From Fuscovulum sp. (lineage in GTDB: Bacteria; Pseudomonadota; Alphaproteobacteria; Rhodobacterales; Rhodobacteraceae), in the NCBI GenBank assembly GCA_035192965.1, contig CP136571.1, forward strand, positions 1,880,501-1,944,500: a DNA stretch of 64,000 bases, read 5' to 3'. Of the stretch, positions 51,796 to 59,810 are shown piece by piece. Made by a program: the position numbers and the translations under genes. The notes under the pieces were generated by a model that saw only the letters and a list, made by a program, of their open reading frames with translations, was not told where the DNA came from and made no database searches. Each line of letters begins with the position of its first letter. The first letter of the stretch is position 1.

Positions 51796-51900
51796 GCTGA
51801 TTCTGCCCTGTCGCTTTTTCCCGGCCAAAGCGATGCCCCAAACCCTTTTCGCGCGGGCCGACCCCTGCTAACCAAGCATGATGCGAGTAGGGACGACATC

Positions 51901-53271
51901 ATGACCAACGCCAGCCTCACCTGTTTCAAGGCCTATGATATCCGCGGCCGCCTTGGCCATGATCTGGATACAGGCATCGCCACCCGCGTCGGCCGCGCCT
52001 TTGCCGAGGTGCTGGGCACCCGCCGCGTCGTTCTGGGCCGCGACATTCGCGCCTCATCGCAAGAACTGGCCGATGCCGTGGCCGACGGTTTGATGGCGGC
52101 CGGGGCAGAGGTGCTCGATCTGGGCCTTTGCGGGACCGAGGAAGTCTATTTCGCCACCGGCCATCTGGGCGCGGATGGCGGTATCTGCGTCACCGCCTCG
52201 CACAACCCGATGGATTACAACGGGATGAAGATGGTCCGCGCAGGTTCTGCGCCGCTGGATGCCGCCACCGGCCTTGCCGCGATCAAGGCATTGGCGGAAT
52301 CGCAGGCTTTCGCAGCGCCCAAACCCGGCGGGCGCATCACCGATGCCTCGGCCACCCGCGCCGCCTATGTCGATCGCGTGCTGTCCTTTGTCGACCTGTC
52401 CGCCCTGCGCCCGCTGCATATCCTGATCAATGCGGGCAACGGCGCAGCAGGGCCGACGTTCGATGCCATCGCCGCCGCCCTCTCCGCCCGTGGCGCGCCC
52501 TTGCGCTTCACCCGCCTGCACCACGATCCCGATGGCACCTTCCCCAATGGCATCCCGAACCCGCTGCTGCCCGAGAACCAGCCCGTCACCGCGCAGGCCG
52601 TGGTGGCCGCTGGGGCCGATATGGCCGTGGCCTTCGACGGCGATTTCGACCGTTGCTTCTTTTTCGATCATCAAGGCGCCTTCGTTCCCGGCGAATATGT
52701 CGTTGGCCTGCTGGCCGAAACCTTCCTCGCCAAGGAACCCGGTGCCGCCATCGTCCACGATCCACGGGTGATCCTTGCCACCCAGGCCGCGGTTGCCGCC
52801 GCCGGGGGCAGGGCGGTCATGGCCCGCACGGGACATGCTTTCCTCAAACAGGCCCTGCGCGATACGGGCGCGGTCTATGGCGGCGAAATGTCTGCCCATC
52901 ACTATTTCCGCGATTTCTTTGCCTGCGACAGCGGCATGATCCCCTGGCTTCTGGTGGCCGAACTTATGGGCCGTACCGGCCAACCGCTTGCCACCCTTCT
53001 TGCCGACCGCCGCGCCGCCTTCCCCTCCTCGGGCGAGATCAACTTTCGCGTCCCCGACGTGAAAGCCGCCATCGCGCAGGCCGAGGCCGCCTATGCGCCA
53101 AAAGCCATCAGCCGCGACGATACCGATGGCCTGTCGCTCGATTTCGGTACCTGGCGGATGAATCTGCGCGGTTCAAACACCGAACCGCTTTTGCGCCTGA
53201 ACGTCGAATCCCGCGCCCGTCCCGATCTTGTGGATCAGGCCGTGGCCGAGATCAGCGCGCTGTTCTCCTGA
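51901..53271 (+). CDS. Phosphomannomutase/phosphoglucomutase (AlgC/ManB type)
   Basis: The 456-residue protein has all four alpha-D-phosphohexomutase domains: substrate-binding FKAYDIRG at the N-terminus, phosphoserine loop TASHNPMDYNGMK, metal loop AFDGDFDRC, sugar loop GGEMSAHHYFRDF and the phosphate-binding RGSNTEPLLRLN near the end. It interconverts mannose (or glucose) 6- and 1-phosphate. With the guanylyltransferase at 46305 it supplies GDP-mannose; with galU it could supply glucose-1-phosphate. Confidence 0.92.
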   Translation: MTNASLTCFKAYDIRGRLGHDLDTGIATRVGRAFAEVLGTRRVVLGRDIRASSQELADAVADGLMAAGAEVLDLGLCGTEEVYFATGHLGADGGICVTASHNPMDYNGMKMVRAGSAPLDAATGLAAIKALAESQAFAAPKPGGRITDASATRAAYVDRVLSFVDLSALRPLHILINAGNGAAGPTFDAIAAALSARGAPLRFTRLHHDPDGTFPNGIPNPLLPENQPVTAQAVVAAGADMAVAFDGDFDRCFFFDHQGAFVPGEYVVGLLAETFLAKEPGAAIVHDPRVILATQAAVAAAGGRAVMARTGHAFLKQALRDTGAVYGGEMSAHHYFRDFFACDSGMIPWLLVAELMGRTGQPLATLLADRRAAFPSSGEINFRVPDVKAAIAQAEAAYAPKAISRDDTDGLSLDFGTWRMNLRGSNTEPLLRLNVESRARPDLVDQAVAEISALFS

Positions 53272-53353
53272 CGCCACACCCGGCACAGCTCCCGGGGGCT
53301 GTCTGCCCCGTCAGCCATAGGCCCTTGAACCGATGGCGGGCGCGATGGCCAAC

Positions 53354-53390
53354 CCCCGAGGATATTTTCACAGAGAAGAAAGGGGCAGGG
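53354..53390 (+). repeat. Intergenic repeat box, copy A
   Basis: CCCCCGAGGATATTTTCACA followed by GAGAAGAAAGGGGCAGGG shares the core GGATATTT-N2-CAGAGAAGAA with two longer copies at 56712 and 59640. It lies between a sugar mutase gene and the stop of the convergent dehydratase gene. Confidence 0.6.
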
Positions 53391-53401
53391 CAGCCGGATC
53401 C

Positions 53402-54919
53402 TTACATCACAGCGCCGATCTGCCAGGGCACGAACTCCGCGCCGCCAAAGCCCAGCTCCTCGGACAATGTCTGTTGGCCCGAGGCGACGGCGATGATCTT
53501 GTCCAAAATCTCCTCCCCCTTTGCCTCGATGCTCACCCCTTCGGTCAGGATGTCACCGCAGTTGATGTCCATGTCCTCGGCCATGCGGGCATACATTTCC
53601 GAATTGGTCGCCAGCTTGATGCAGGGGCTTGGCTTGTATCCCGAAACCGACCCGCGCCCGGTGGTGAAGACGATCATCGTCGCCCCCGATGCGATCTGCC
53701 CTGTCACCGAACAAGGGTCATAGCCGGGGCTGTCCATATAGGTGAAACCGGGCGTCGTGATGGGTTCGGCGAATTTGTAGACCCCCGCCAGCGGCGCCGT
53801 GCCGCCCTTGGCCACCGCGCCCAGCGATTTCTCAAGGATCGTGGTCAACCCGCCCTTCTTGTTGCCGGGGCTGGGGTTGTTGTCCATCTCCCCCTCGTTC
53901 CGCGCGGTGTAATCCTCCCACCAGCGGATTCGTTCGATCAGCCGCTCCCCCACCTCGGCCGATACCGCGCGGCGGGTGAGCAGATGTTCGGCGCCGTAAA
54001 TCTCGGGCGTTTCCGACAGGATCGTCGTCCCCCCCATCCGCACCAGCAGATCGCTCGCATGGCCCAGCGCCGGGTTGGCGGTGATCCCGGAATAGCCGTC
54101 CGACCCCCCGCATTGCAGCCCGATGATCAGCTTCGACACCGGGGCAGGGCGGCGCTCCACCTGTGACGCCACCTCGGCCATCCCGCGCAACACCTCCAGC
54201 GCCTTGGCAATCGTCGCCCGCGTGCCGCCCGTGCCCTGAATCGTCATATAGCGGAAATTGCCATCCGGCCGCAGCCGCCCCTGACCCACCAGATCGGGCA
54301 CCTGCATCACCTCGCATCCCAGCCCCACCAGCAGGATACCCCCGAAATTGGCATTGCGGGCATAGCCTTTCAGCGTGCGCATCAGGGTCTGGTACCCTTC
54401 ATTCGTACCAGACATGCCGCAACCCGTCTGATGCACGATGGGAACGAAGCCGTCGACATTGGGCAGGGAACTCAGCACCGGGTCCTTTTCCGCCGCCTCG
54501 GCGATGAAGCGCGCGACAGAGCCCGAGCAGTTCACCGATGTCAGGATCCCGATGTAATTCCGCGTTCCGACCTGCCCATCGGCACGGTGATAGCCCATGA
54601 ACTCGCGCGGCGGCAGTGCGGGCAGGGGGCGGCTTTCGCTGCCGATGGCATAGTCGTCGCTGTGCGGCGCCATGCCCAGATTGTGCGAATGCACATGCGC
54701 GCCTGCCGCGATGTCCGCTGTCGCCTGTCCGATGATCTGGCCATAGCGCAGTACGTTCTGCCCCTGCACAATCGCCCCGGCCGCGATCTTGTGGCCGCGC
54801 GGCACGGGTTGTGGCAGGGCCAGCCCTGCCACCTCGGCCCCTTTCGGCAGGTCCTCCAGCGCGATCACCACATTATCCGCACCATGCAGCCGGATCACCC
54901 CGCCGTTCTGCCCTGCCAT
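53402..54919 (-). CDS. UxaA-family sugar-acid dehydratase (altronate/galactarate dehydratase type)
   Basis: The 505-residue protein combines an N-terminal SAF domain (about 1-90, with AHVHSHNLG) and the long UxaA/GarD catalytic part (FMGYHRADGQVGTRNYIGIL, HQTGCGMSGTNEGYQTL, GLQCGGSDGYSGITANPALG, NNPSPGNKKGGLTTI). These Fe2+-dependent enzymes remove water from aldonates such as D-altronate, D-galactarate or L-fuconate-like acids. Downstream of a FucDH/fuconolactonase pair in the same regulon, an aldonate made from L-fucose, L-galactose or D-arabinose is the likely substrate. It diverges from the GntR regulator across an operator palindrome. Confidence 0.88.
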   Translation of the reverse strand: MAGQNGGVIRLHGADNVVIALEDLPKGAEVAGLALPQPVPRGHKIAAGAIVQGQNVLRYGQIIGQATADIAAGAHVHSHNLGMAPHSDDYAIGSESRPLPALPPREFMGYHRADGQVGTRNYIGILTSVNCSGSVARFIAEAAEKDPVLSSLPNVDGFVPIVHQTGCGMSGTNEGYQTLMRTLKGYARNANFGGILLVGLGCEVMQVPDLVGQGRLRPDGNFRYMTIQGTGGTRATIAKALEVLRGMAEVASQVERRPAPVSKLIIGLQCGGSDGYSGITANPALGHASDLLVRMGGTTILSETPEIYGAEHLLTRRAVSAEVGERLIERIRWWEDYTARNEGEMDNNPSPGNKKGGLTTILEKSLGAVAKGGTAPLAGVYKFAEPITTPGFTYMDSPGYDPCSVTGQIASGATMIVFTTGRGSVSGYKPSPCIKLATNSEMYARMAEDMDINCGDILTEGVSIEAKGEEILDKIIAVASGQQTLSEELGFGGAEFVPWQIGAVM

Positions 54920-54950
54920 TCCCGCTCTCCCCGCACTTTGCGCGGATTCC

Positions 54951-54989
54951 TTGACAGGCCGCCGCGCGTGTCTAACATGTTAGCATGTT
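54951..54989 (+). promoter_or_regulatory. Promoter and palindromic operator of the GntR gene
   Basis: TTGACA (54951-54956), 16 bases, TAACAT (54973-54978) form a near-consensus sigma70 promoter. Transcription would begin about at the ATG (54985), so the mRNA is probably leaderless. The palindrome AACATGTTAGCATGTT (54974-54989) covers both the -10 and the start codon. Confidence 0.65.
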
Positions 54990-55713
54990 ACAGCCGCCCG
55001 AACCCTCCCCACAAGAGCCTTCCGAAGCCCGGCTCACCCCGCTGGAGCGGTTTTCCGGCTCGCTCGGTCAGCGCGTCTATCAAACCCTGCGCGAGGCGAT
55101 CCTGTCGCTCGCCTATCGCCCCGGTGAGATTCTGCGTAAGCCCGAGATATGCGAGGCGCTGGGCGTCTCGCGCAGCCCCGTCGCCGATGCCGTGGCCCGG
55201 CTTGCAACCGAAGGGTTGGTCGATGTGGTCCCGCAGGCCGGCACCTTCGTCGCCCGCTTCTCGATGGAAGAGATTCGCGAAGGCGCCTTCCTGCGTGAGG
55301 CGATCGAGGTCGCCGCCATCGAACGCGTGACCGAGACGATCACCGAAGAGCAGCTCACCCAACTTCGCCGCAACCTCACGGTACAGGCCGCATTGATCGC
55401 CGATGGCGATGTGCCGGGCTTTTACCAGATGGATGCCGCGATGCATGAGCTTATCCTGTCCTATACCGGCTTTCGCCGCCTCGCGCAGGTCAGCGAAACG
55501 GCCTGGCTGCATGTGAACCGCGCGCGTCAGTTGATCCTGCCCGTACCGGGCCGCATCAGCGCCACGCTCGACGAACATCGCGCCATCCTCGCCGCGCTCG
55601 AGGCGCGCGATCCCGCCGCCGCGCGCCTTGCAACGCGCCATCATCTGCGCCAGTTGCTCACCTATCTCGAACCGCTGGAACGTGAGCGGCCCGATCTCTT
55701 TGATCCCGCCTGA
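54985..55713 (+). CDS. GntR-family regulator with FCD domain, probable master regulator of the sugar-acid locus
   Basis: The 242-residue protein has the GntR HTH at about residues 28-95 (LGQRVYQTLREAILSLAYRP, EICEALGVSRSPVADAVARL) and an FCD sensor domain (about 105-225; YQMDAAMHELILSYTG, LDEHRAILAALEARDPAAA). The only ATG is at 54985, with no ribosome-binding site because the promoter abuts it. The product likely binds AACATGYTAGYATGTT here and at 58732. It is followed 14 bases later by a TIM-barrel isomerase gene and divergent from the UxaA-type dehydratase gene. Confidence 0.88.
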   Translation: MLQPPEPSPQEPSEARLTPLERFSGSLGQRVYQTLREAILSLAYRPGEILRKPEICEALGVSRSPVADAVARLATEGLVDVVPQAGTFVARFSMEEIREGAFLREAIEVAAIERVTETITEEQLTQLRRNLTVQAALIADGDVPGFYQMDAAMHELILSYTGFRRLAQVSETAWLHVNRARQLILPVPGRISATLDEHRAILAALEARDPAAARLATRHHLRQLLTYLEPLERERPDLFDPA

Positions 55714-55727
55714 AAGGCCTTCCCCCC

Positions 55728-56693
55728 ATGACCATCCCGAACCGCCCGCGCTATGCCACGCGCCTGAATGCCTTCAAACGCAAGGGCGACACCGTGGCCG
55801 ACATGATCGCCCGCGCCGGAACTGTGGGCGGTCTGAACGCCGCCGATTTGAACTTTCCCGATCATTTCGACCATCACACCCCGGCAGAACTGACCAAAAT
55901 CTTGCAACAAAGCGGTATGGCGCTGAACGGCCTCGCCATGCGCTATTACACCGATCCCGGCTTCCGTCTGGGGGCCTTTACCCATCCAGACGCCGCGGTC
56001 CGCCGCGCCGCCATCGACATCACCAAGCGCGGCCTCGATGCGCTGGCCCAGATGGGTGGCACGGTGATGACGGTCTGGCTGGGGCAAGACGGCTTTGATT
56101 ACAGCTTTCAGGGCGACTATGCCCGGATATGGGAGGACACGCTCGCCGGTCTGGCCGAGGTTTGCGATCACAACCCCGCGCTCGACATCTCCATCGAATA
56201 CAAACCCAACGAACCGCGCTCCTGGTCGGTCCTGCCTGACATGGCCACCACCCTGCACGCCATCCGCGATGTCGCGCGCCCCAATCTCGGTGTCACGCTC
56301 GATTTCTGCCACATGCTTTTCGCAGGGGAAATGCCCGCCAAATCCGCCCTGCTTGCCGCCCGCTACTGCCGTATCATGGGCGTGCATCTGAATGACGGAT
56401 ACGCCAAGCGCGACGATGGCCTGATTGCCGGCACCGTCCACCCGATCCAGACGGTGGAACTCTTCTGGGTGCTGGATCAGATGGGCTATGACGGCGTGAT
56501 CTATTTCGACACCTTCCCCGACCATGGCGGGATGGACCCGGTCGAGGAATCCCGCGCCAACCTCGCCCTTACCGAACGTCTGCGCTCGGTCGCGGCTGGC
56601 CTGCGCGGTGACTCACACCTCACCGCCGCCATGGCACGGCAAGACGCCGCCGCCTCCACCCGGATCATCGCCCGCGCCCTCTACGGGGCCTGA
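55728..56693 (+). CDS. Xylose-isomerase-like TIM-barrel protein (sugar isomerase/epimerase)
   Basis: The 321-residue protein has the AP-endonuclease-2/xylose-isomerase TIM barrel with metal ligands in ISIEYKPNEPR (Glu), VTLDFCHML (Asp and His), GVHLNDG (His/Asp) and IYFDTFPDHGG (Asp). The pattern recalls L-rhamnose isomerase RhaI and ketose epimerases; 3-oxo-isoapionate decarboxylases share the fold too. It is co-transcribed with GntR. The substrate is unknown; a deoxy- or pentose sugar isomerisation is the most economical guess. Confidence 0.78.
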   Translation: MTIPNRPRYATRLNAFKRKGDTVADMIARAGTVGGLNAADLNFPDHFDHHTPAELTKILQQSGMALNGLAMRYYTDPGFRLGAFTHPDAAVRRAAIDITKRGLDALAQMGGTVMTVWLGQDGFDYSFQGDYARIWEDTLAGLAEVCDHNPALDISIEYKPNEPRSWSVLPDMATTLHAIRDVARPNLGVTLDFCHMLFAGEMPAKSALLAARYCRIMGVHLNDGYAKRDDGLIAGTVHPIQTVELFWVLDQMGYDGVIYFDTFPDHGGMDPVEESRANLALTERLRSVAAGLRGDSHLTAAMARQDAAASTRIIARALYGA

Positions 56694-56711
56694 CACGCTC
56701 CGCGACGGGTT

Positions 56712-56820
56712 CCCTCATTCTTCTCTGCCCAAATATCCTCGGGGGGTGTGGGGGGCGAAGCGCCCCCACTCCTGAGCCGAAGCGCGCAGGCGCGCAGGCG
56801 AGGCAAAAGGATTGCGTCGC
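56712..56820 (-). repeat. Composite intergenic repeat, copy B
   Basis: Read leftward to right on the given strand it begins TTCTTCTCTGCCCAAATATC, then a GGGGGCG-AAG-CGCCCCC hairpin, then GAGCCGAAGCGCGCAGGCGC and a GAGGCAAAAGGATTGCG tail. The same order of blocks, reverse-complemented, occurs at 59640-59783. It lies between convergent genes and can act as a terminator. Confidence 0.65.
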
Positions 56821-56841
56821 CCGTCAGGGCGGCGCTCCATT

Positions 56842-57675
56842 TCATATGCCGTAGAACCCCGCCGCCGTGCCGCCATAGATCAGCGCCCGGTCCACATCGT
56901 CCAACCCTTCGGTCAGGCTCAGCGCCGCCGCTCGCCAATCGGCATATTCGCCGCGCAACCGGCAGACCGGCCAATCCGATCCCCACATCACCCGCTCCGG
57001 CCCGAACACCCGGAACACATGGTCCACATAGGGCCGCAAGTCCTCGACCGTCCAATCCGCATCGGCCTCAGTAATCAGGGCGGAAAATTTCACCACCGCC
57101 GCCGTCTCATCGGCGATCCGCGCCATTCCATCCGCCCAAAGCCGGAAATGCGCGTCGGATTTCTCGCGTATCTGCGGCTTCATGCAATGGTCCACCACCA
57201 CCGGCAGTGTCGGGTATCGCTTCAGGATCGTCAGGAAATTCCCCAGATGGCGCGGAAATCCCAGCGCGTCAAAGCGCAGGCCAAGGTCGCACAGCGCCCG
57301 AAACGCCCATTGCACATCATCGCGCAGCATCCAGCCATCATCGGGAAGGTCCTGGATCATCGGACGCACGCCCTTGAACTTCGGATGCCCCGCCAGCCGC
57401 TTCATCTGCGCCAGATCGGCAGGCGTCTCGAAATCCACCCAGCCCACCACACCCAACACCCAAGGCACGGCATCCGCGATCCCCAACATGTATTCGGTCT
57501 CGGCCACCGTGGGTGCGGCCTGGACAAGGATCGTCCCCTCCACCCCGGCCGCCTGCAATTGCGGCCAAAGGTCCGCCGGCCCATAGGGGCGCGACAGCAC
57601 CGGGTCATCCGCTGGCATCCAGCCGTAATCGCCCCGTCCGGGGTGCCAGAAATGCTGATGCGCGTCGATCTGCAT
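56842..57675 (-). CDS. Amidohydrolase-family aldonolactonase (L-fuconolactonase type)
   Basis: The 277-residue protein belongs to the COG3618 branch of the amidohydrolase superfamily: metal-binding DAHQHFWHP at the N-terminus, PVVVDHCMKP (His), and the C-terminal VMWGSDWPVCRL (catalytic Asp). Characterised relatives hydrolyse L-fucono-1,5-lactone or similar sugar lactones. It follows the aldo/keto reductase gene by 12 bases, the classic dehydrogenase-lactonase pairing. Confidence 0.88.
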   Translation of the reverse strand: MQIDAHQHFWHPGRGDYGWMPADDPVLSRPYGPADLWPQLQAAGVEGTILVQAAPTVAETEYMLGIADAVPWVLGVVGWVDFETPADLAQMKRLAGHPKFKGVRPMIQDLPDDGWMLRDDVQWAFRALCDLGLRFDALGFPRHLGNFLTILKRYPTLPVVVDHCMKPQIREKSDAHFRLWADGMARIADETAAVVKFSALITEADADWTVEDLRPYVDHVFRVFGPERVMWGSDWPVCRLRGEYADWRAAALSLTEGLDDVDRALIYGGTAAGFYGI

Positions 57676-57687
57676 GGGGTTCTCCGC

Positions 57688-58710
57688 TCAAACGGGCGCG
57701 TCGGGGTGGATCAACCCCTCGGCCTTCATCTCTGCCCACAGCGCCGCCGGGATCACCGCCCGCGCCGCCGCCAGATTGCTTTCCATCTCGAACAGGCTCT
57801 GCCCGCCTGGGATCACCGACACCACAGCGGGATGCCGCGCGCAGAACTGGAACGCCGCATCCACCAGCCGCACGCCATGCGCGGTGCAGAGCTCTTGCAA
57901 TTGCCCGGCCTTCGCCATCGCCCAATCCGGCGCATCCTCATAGCGATACTGCGCCCCCGGTCGCGGCCCGGTGGCCAGAATGCCGGAATTGTAGGGGCCG
58001 CCCACCACCACCCCCACACCCCGCGCGGCTGCGGGGTTCATGAACCCCTCCAGCGCCTCGGTCCGCAGCAGCGAATATTCCCCCGCCATCAGGAAAATGT
58101 CGAAATCCCCCCGCGCCATCATCCAGGCGCAGGGCTCCCATTCATTCACCCCCGCGCCAAAGGCCCGGATCACGCCCTCGTCGCGCAACTGCACCAAGGC
58201 GCGGTATCCGCCCGCCATGAACTCTGCCAGCCGCGCATCCAGCGCCGCCTGCGAGCCGTGGTTGAAGATGTCCAGATCATGGGCATACAGAATGTCGATC
58301 CGGTCCAGACCCAACCGCTCCAACGAAAATTCCACCGACCGGAACACCGCATCATATCCGTAATCATAAACCTCATTGCGCGACGGAACGTCGAACCACT
58401 TGCCGAACCCGTCCCGCCTGTCCGGTGTCGTCACCCGGAACAACCGCCCGATCTTGGATGAAATCACGTATTCGCCGCGCGGCTTGCCCCGCAGAAACCG
58501 GTTCAGCCGCGTCTCCGACAGGCCCAGCCCATAAAGCGGCGCGGTGTCGAAATAGCGGACACCTCCCGCCCAGGCCGCCTCCAGCACCGCATGGGCGTCA
58601 TCGTCGGAAATCGCGCGGAACAGGTTGCCGATCGGGGCCGACCCAAAGCCCAGCGTGGTAAAATCCAGCCCCCCGTTGCCGAGCCTGTCCCAATGCCGCT
58701 TTTCCTGCAT
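57688..58710 (-). CDS. Aldo/keto reductase, L-fucose (D-threo-aldose) 1-dehydrogenase type
   Basis: The 340-residue AKR has the catalytic set Asp/Tyr in YFDTAPLYGLGLSETRL, Lys in VISSKIGR and His in DILYAHD, and the cofactor region near FEMESNLAAARAVIP. The wording FDTAPLYGLGLSE is typical of D-threo-aldose/L-fucose dehydrogenases that oxidise the sugar C1 to a lactone with NAD(P)+. It heads the leftward pair with the lactonase, behind the shared operator at 58732. Confidence 0.87.
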   Translation of the reverse strand: MQEKRHWDRLGNGGLDFTTLGFGSAPIGNLFRAISDDDAHAVLEAAWAGGVRYFDTAPLYGLGLSETRLNRFLRGKPRGEYVISSKIGRLFRVTTPDRRDGFGKWFDVPSRNEVYDYGYDAVFRSVEFSLERLGLDRIDILYAHDLDIFNHGSQAALDARLAEFMAGGYRALVQLRDEGVIRAFGAGVNEWEPCAWMMARGDFDIFLMAGEYSLLRTEALEGFMNPAAARGVGVVVGGPYNSGILATGPRPGAQYRYEDAPDWAMAKAGQLQELCTAHGVRLVDAAFQFCARHPAVVSVIPGGQSLFEMESNLAAARAVIPAALWAEMKAEGLIHPDAPV

Positions 58711-58731
58711 GTCCGTCCCCCCGTCTTAACT

Positions 58732-58747
58732 GACATGCTAGTATGTT
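58732..58747. promoter_or_regulatory. Second copy of the GntR operator palindrome
   Basis: GACATGCTAGTATGTT matches the ideal palindrome AACATGCTAGCATGTT at 14 of 16 positions and the site at 54974-54989 at 13 of 16. It lies between the divergent aldo/keto reductase and SgcQ-like genes. TTGGAC-N17-TAGCAT reading leftward places it over the -10 of the reductase promoter. Confidence 0.6.
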
Positions 58748-58816
58748 CCCCCTTCCGGTCCAATCCCTTTCCGTCTAGCCTTCCCCCATCTTGGGAGGCC
58801 CGTCTGGGAAAACAGC

Positions 58817-59629
58817 ATGTCACGGTTCGAAAAGGTCTTCGGTGCGGGGAAGAAGCCCGTCATCGCCATGGTCCATCTGGGCGCGCTGCCCGGCACGCCG
58901 CTGCATGATGCGGCCGGCGGGGTAGAGGGCATAATCGCGGGCGCCGCAAAAGACCTTGCCGCGCTGCAGGCCGCAGGCGTTGACGCCGTGATGTTCGGCA
59001 ATGAAAACGACCGCCCCTATGAGCTGAAGGTCGATACCGCCTCCACTGCCACCATGGCCTATGTCATCGGCCGCCTGCGCGACCGCATCACCCTGCCCTT
59101 CGGCGTGAACGTGCTATGGGATCCCATGGCCTCCATCGCGCTTGCCGCCGCCACGGGCGCGGCCTTCCTGCGTGAGATTTTCACGGGCACCTATGCCAGC
59201 GACATGGGCATCTGGGCCCCCGACGCAGGCGCGGCACAGCGCTATCAGCACCGCCTTGGCAATACAGGCTGCGCACTCCTCTACAACGTCTCGGCGGAAT
59301 TTGCGGGCAGCCTCGATCCCCGCTCATTGCCGGACCGTGCCCGCTCGGCGGTGTTTTCCTCCATCCCTGACGCGGTCCTCGTCTCGGGCGCCATCACCGG
59401 CGAGGCGGCGGAGATGCGCGATCTGGAGGCGGTCAAGCGCGTGCTGCCGAAAACCCCCGTCCTTGCCAATACCGGCGTGAAACATGCCACCATCGCCGAT
59501 GTGCTGCGCGTGGCCGATGGCTGCATCGTCGGCTCCGCGCTCAAGCTGGGCGGCGACACCTGGGCCGCCGTCGACCCCGACCGCGCCAAGGATTTCATGG
59601 ACAAGGCCCGCGCCGCGAGGGGCTATTGA
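58817..59629 (+). CDS. BtpA/SgcQ-family TIM-barrel protein
   Basis: The 270-residue protein shows the BtpA-family signatures: KPVIAMVHLGALPGTPLHD, DAVMFGNENDRPY, PFGVNVLWDPMASIALAAAT, FLREIFTGTYASDMGIWAPD and the phosphate-loop-like VLANTGVKHATI and GCIVGSALKLGG. The phosphate-binding end suggests a phosphorylated sugar substrate. The family includes E. coli SgcQ (no proven reaction) and BtpA, named from photosystem I biogenesis. It is first in a rightward operon with an SgcX-like M42 protein, a sugar kinase and a creatininase-fold protein. Confidence 0.88.
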   Translation: MSRFEKVFGAGKKPVIAMVHLGALPGTPLHDAAGGVEGIIAGAAKDLAALQAAGVDAVMFGNENDRPYELKVDTASTATMAYVIGRLRDRITLPFGVNVLWDPMASIALAAATGAAFLREIFTGTYASDMGIWAPDAGAAQRYQHRLGNTGCALLYNVSAEFAGSLDPRSLPDRARSAVFSSIPDAVLVSGAITGEAAEMRDLEAVKRVLPKTPVLANTGVKHATIADVLRVADGCIVGSALKLGGDTWAAVDPDRAKDFMDKARAARGY

Positions 59630-59639
59630 TGCCAGCCAA

Positions 59640-59783
59640 CCGGAGCGCTGACGCGCAAGCCTCTTTCGTCGCCTCCGCGCCTGCGCGCTCCGGCTCTGCG
59701 TTCAGGGGGCGCACGCGCCCCCTCTTGTCCCGCCTGCGGCGTGCCAATTCACCCCCTGTGGATATTTGGGCAGAGAAGAATGG
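59640..59783 (+). repeat. Composite intergenic repeat, copy C, with two hairpins
   Basis: Blocks in order: stem CGGAGCGC...GCGCTCCG (59641-59692), stem AGGGGGCGC-AC-GCGCCCCCT (59704-59723), and the box GGATATTTGGGCAGAGAAGA. It mirrors copy B in inverted orientation. It fills most of the 181-base gap between the SgcQ-like and SgcX-like genes, where its hairpins could attenuate the operon. Confidence 0.65.
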
Positions 59784-59810
59784 GACAGGGCAGTGCAAGG
59801 GAAGTTGGAC

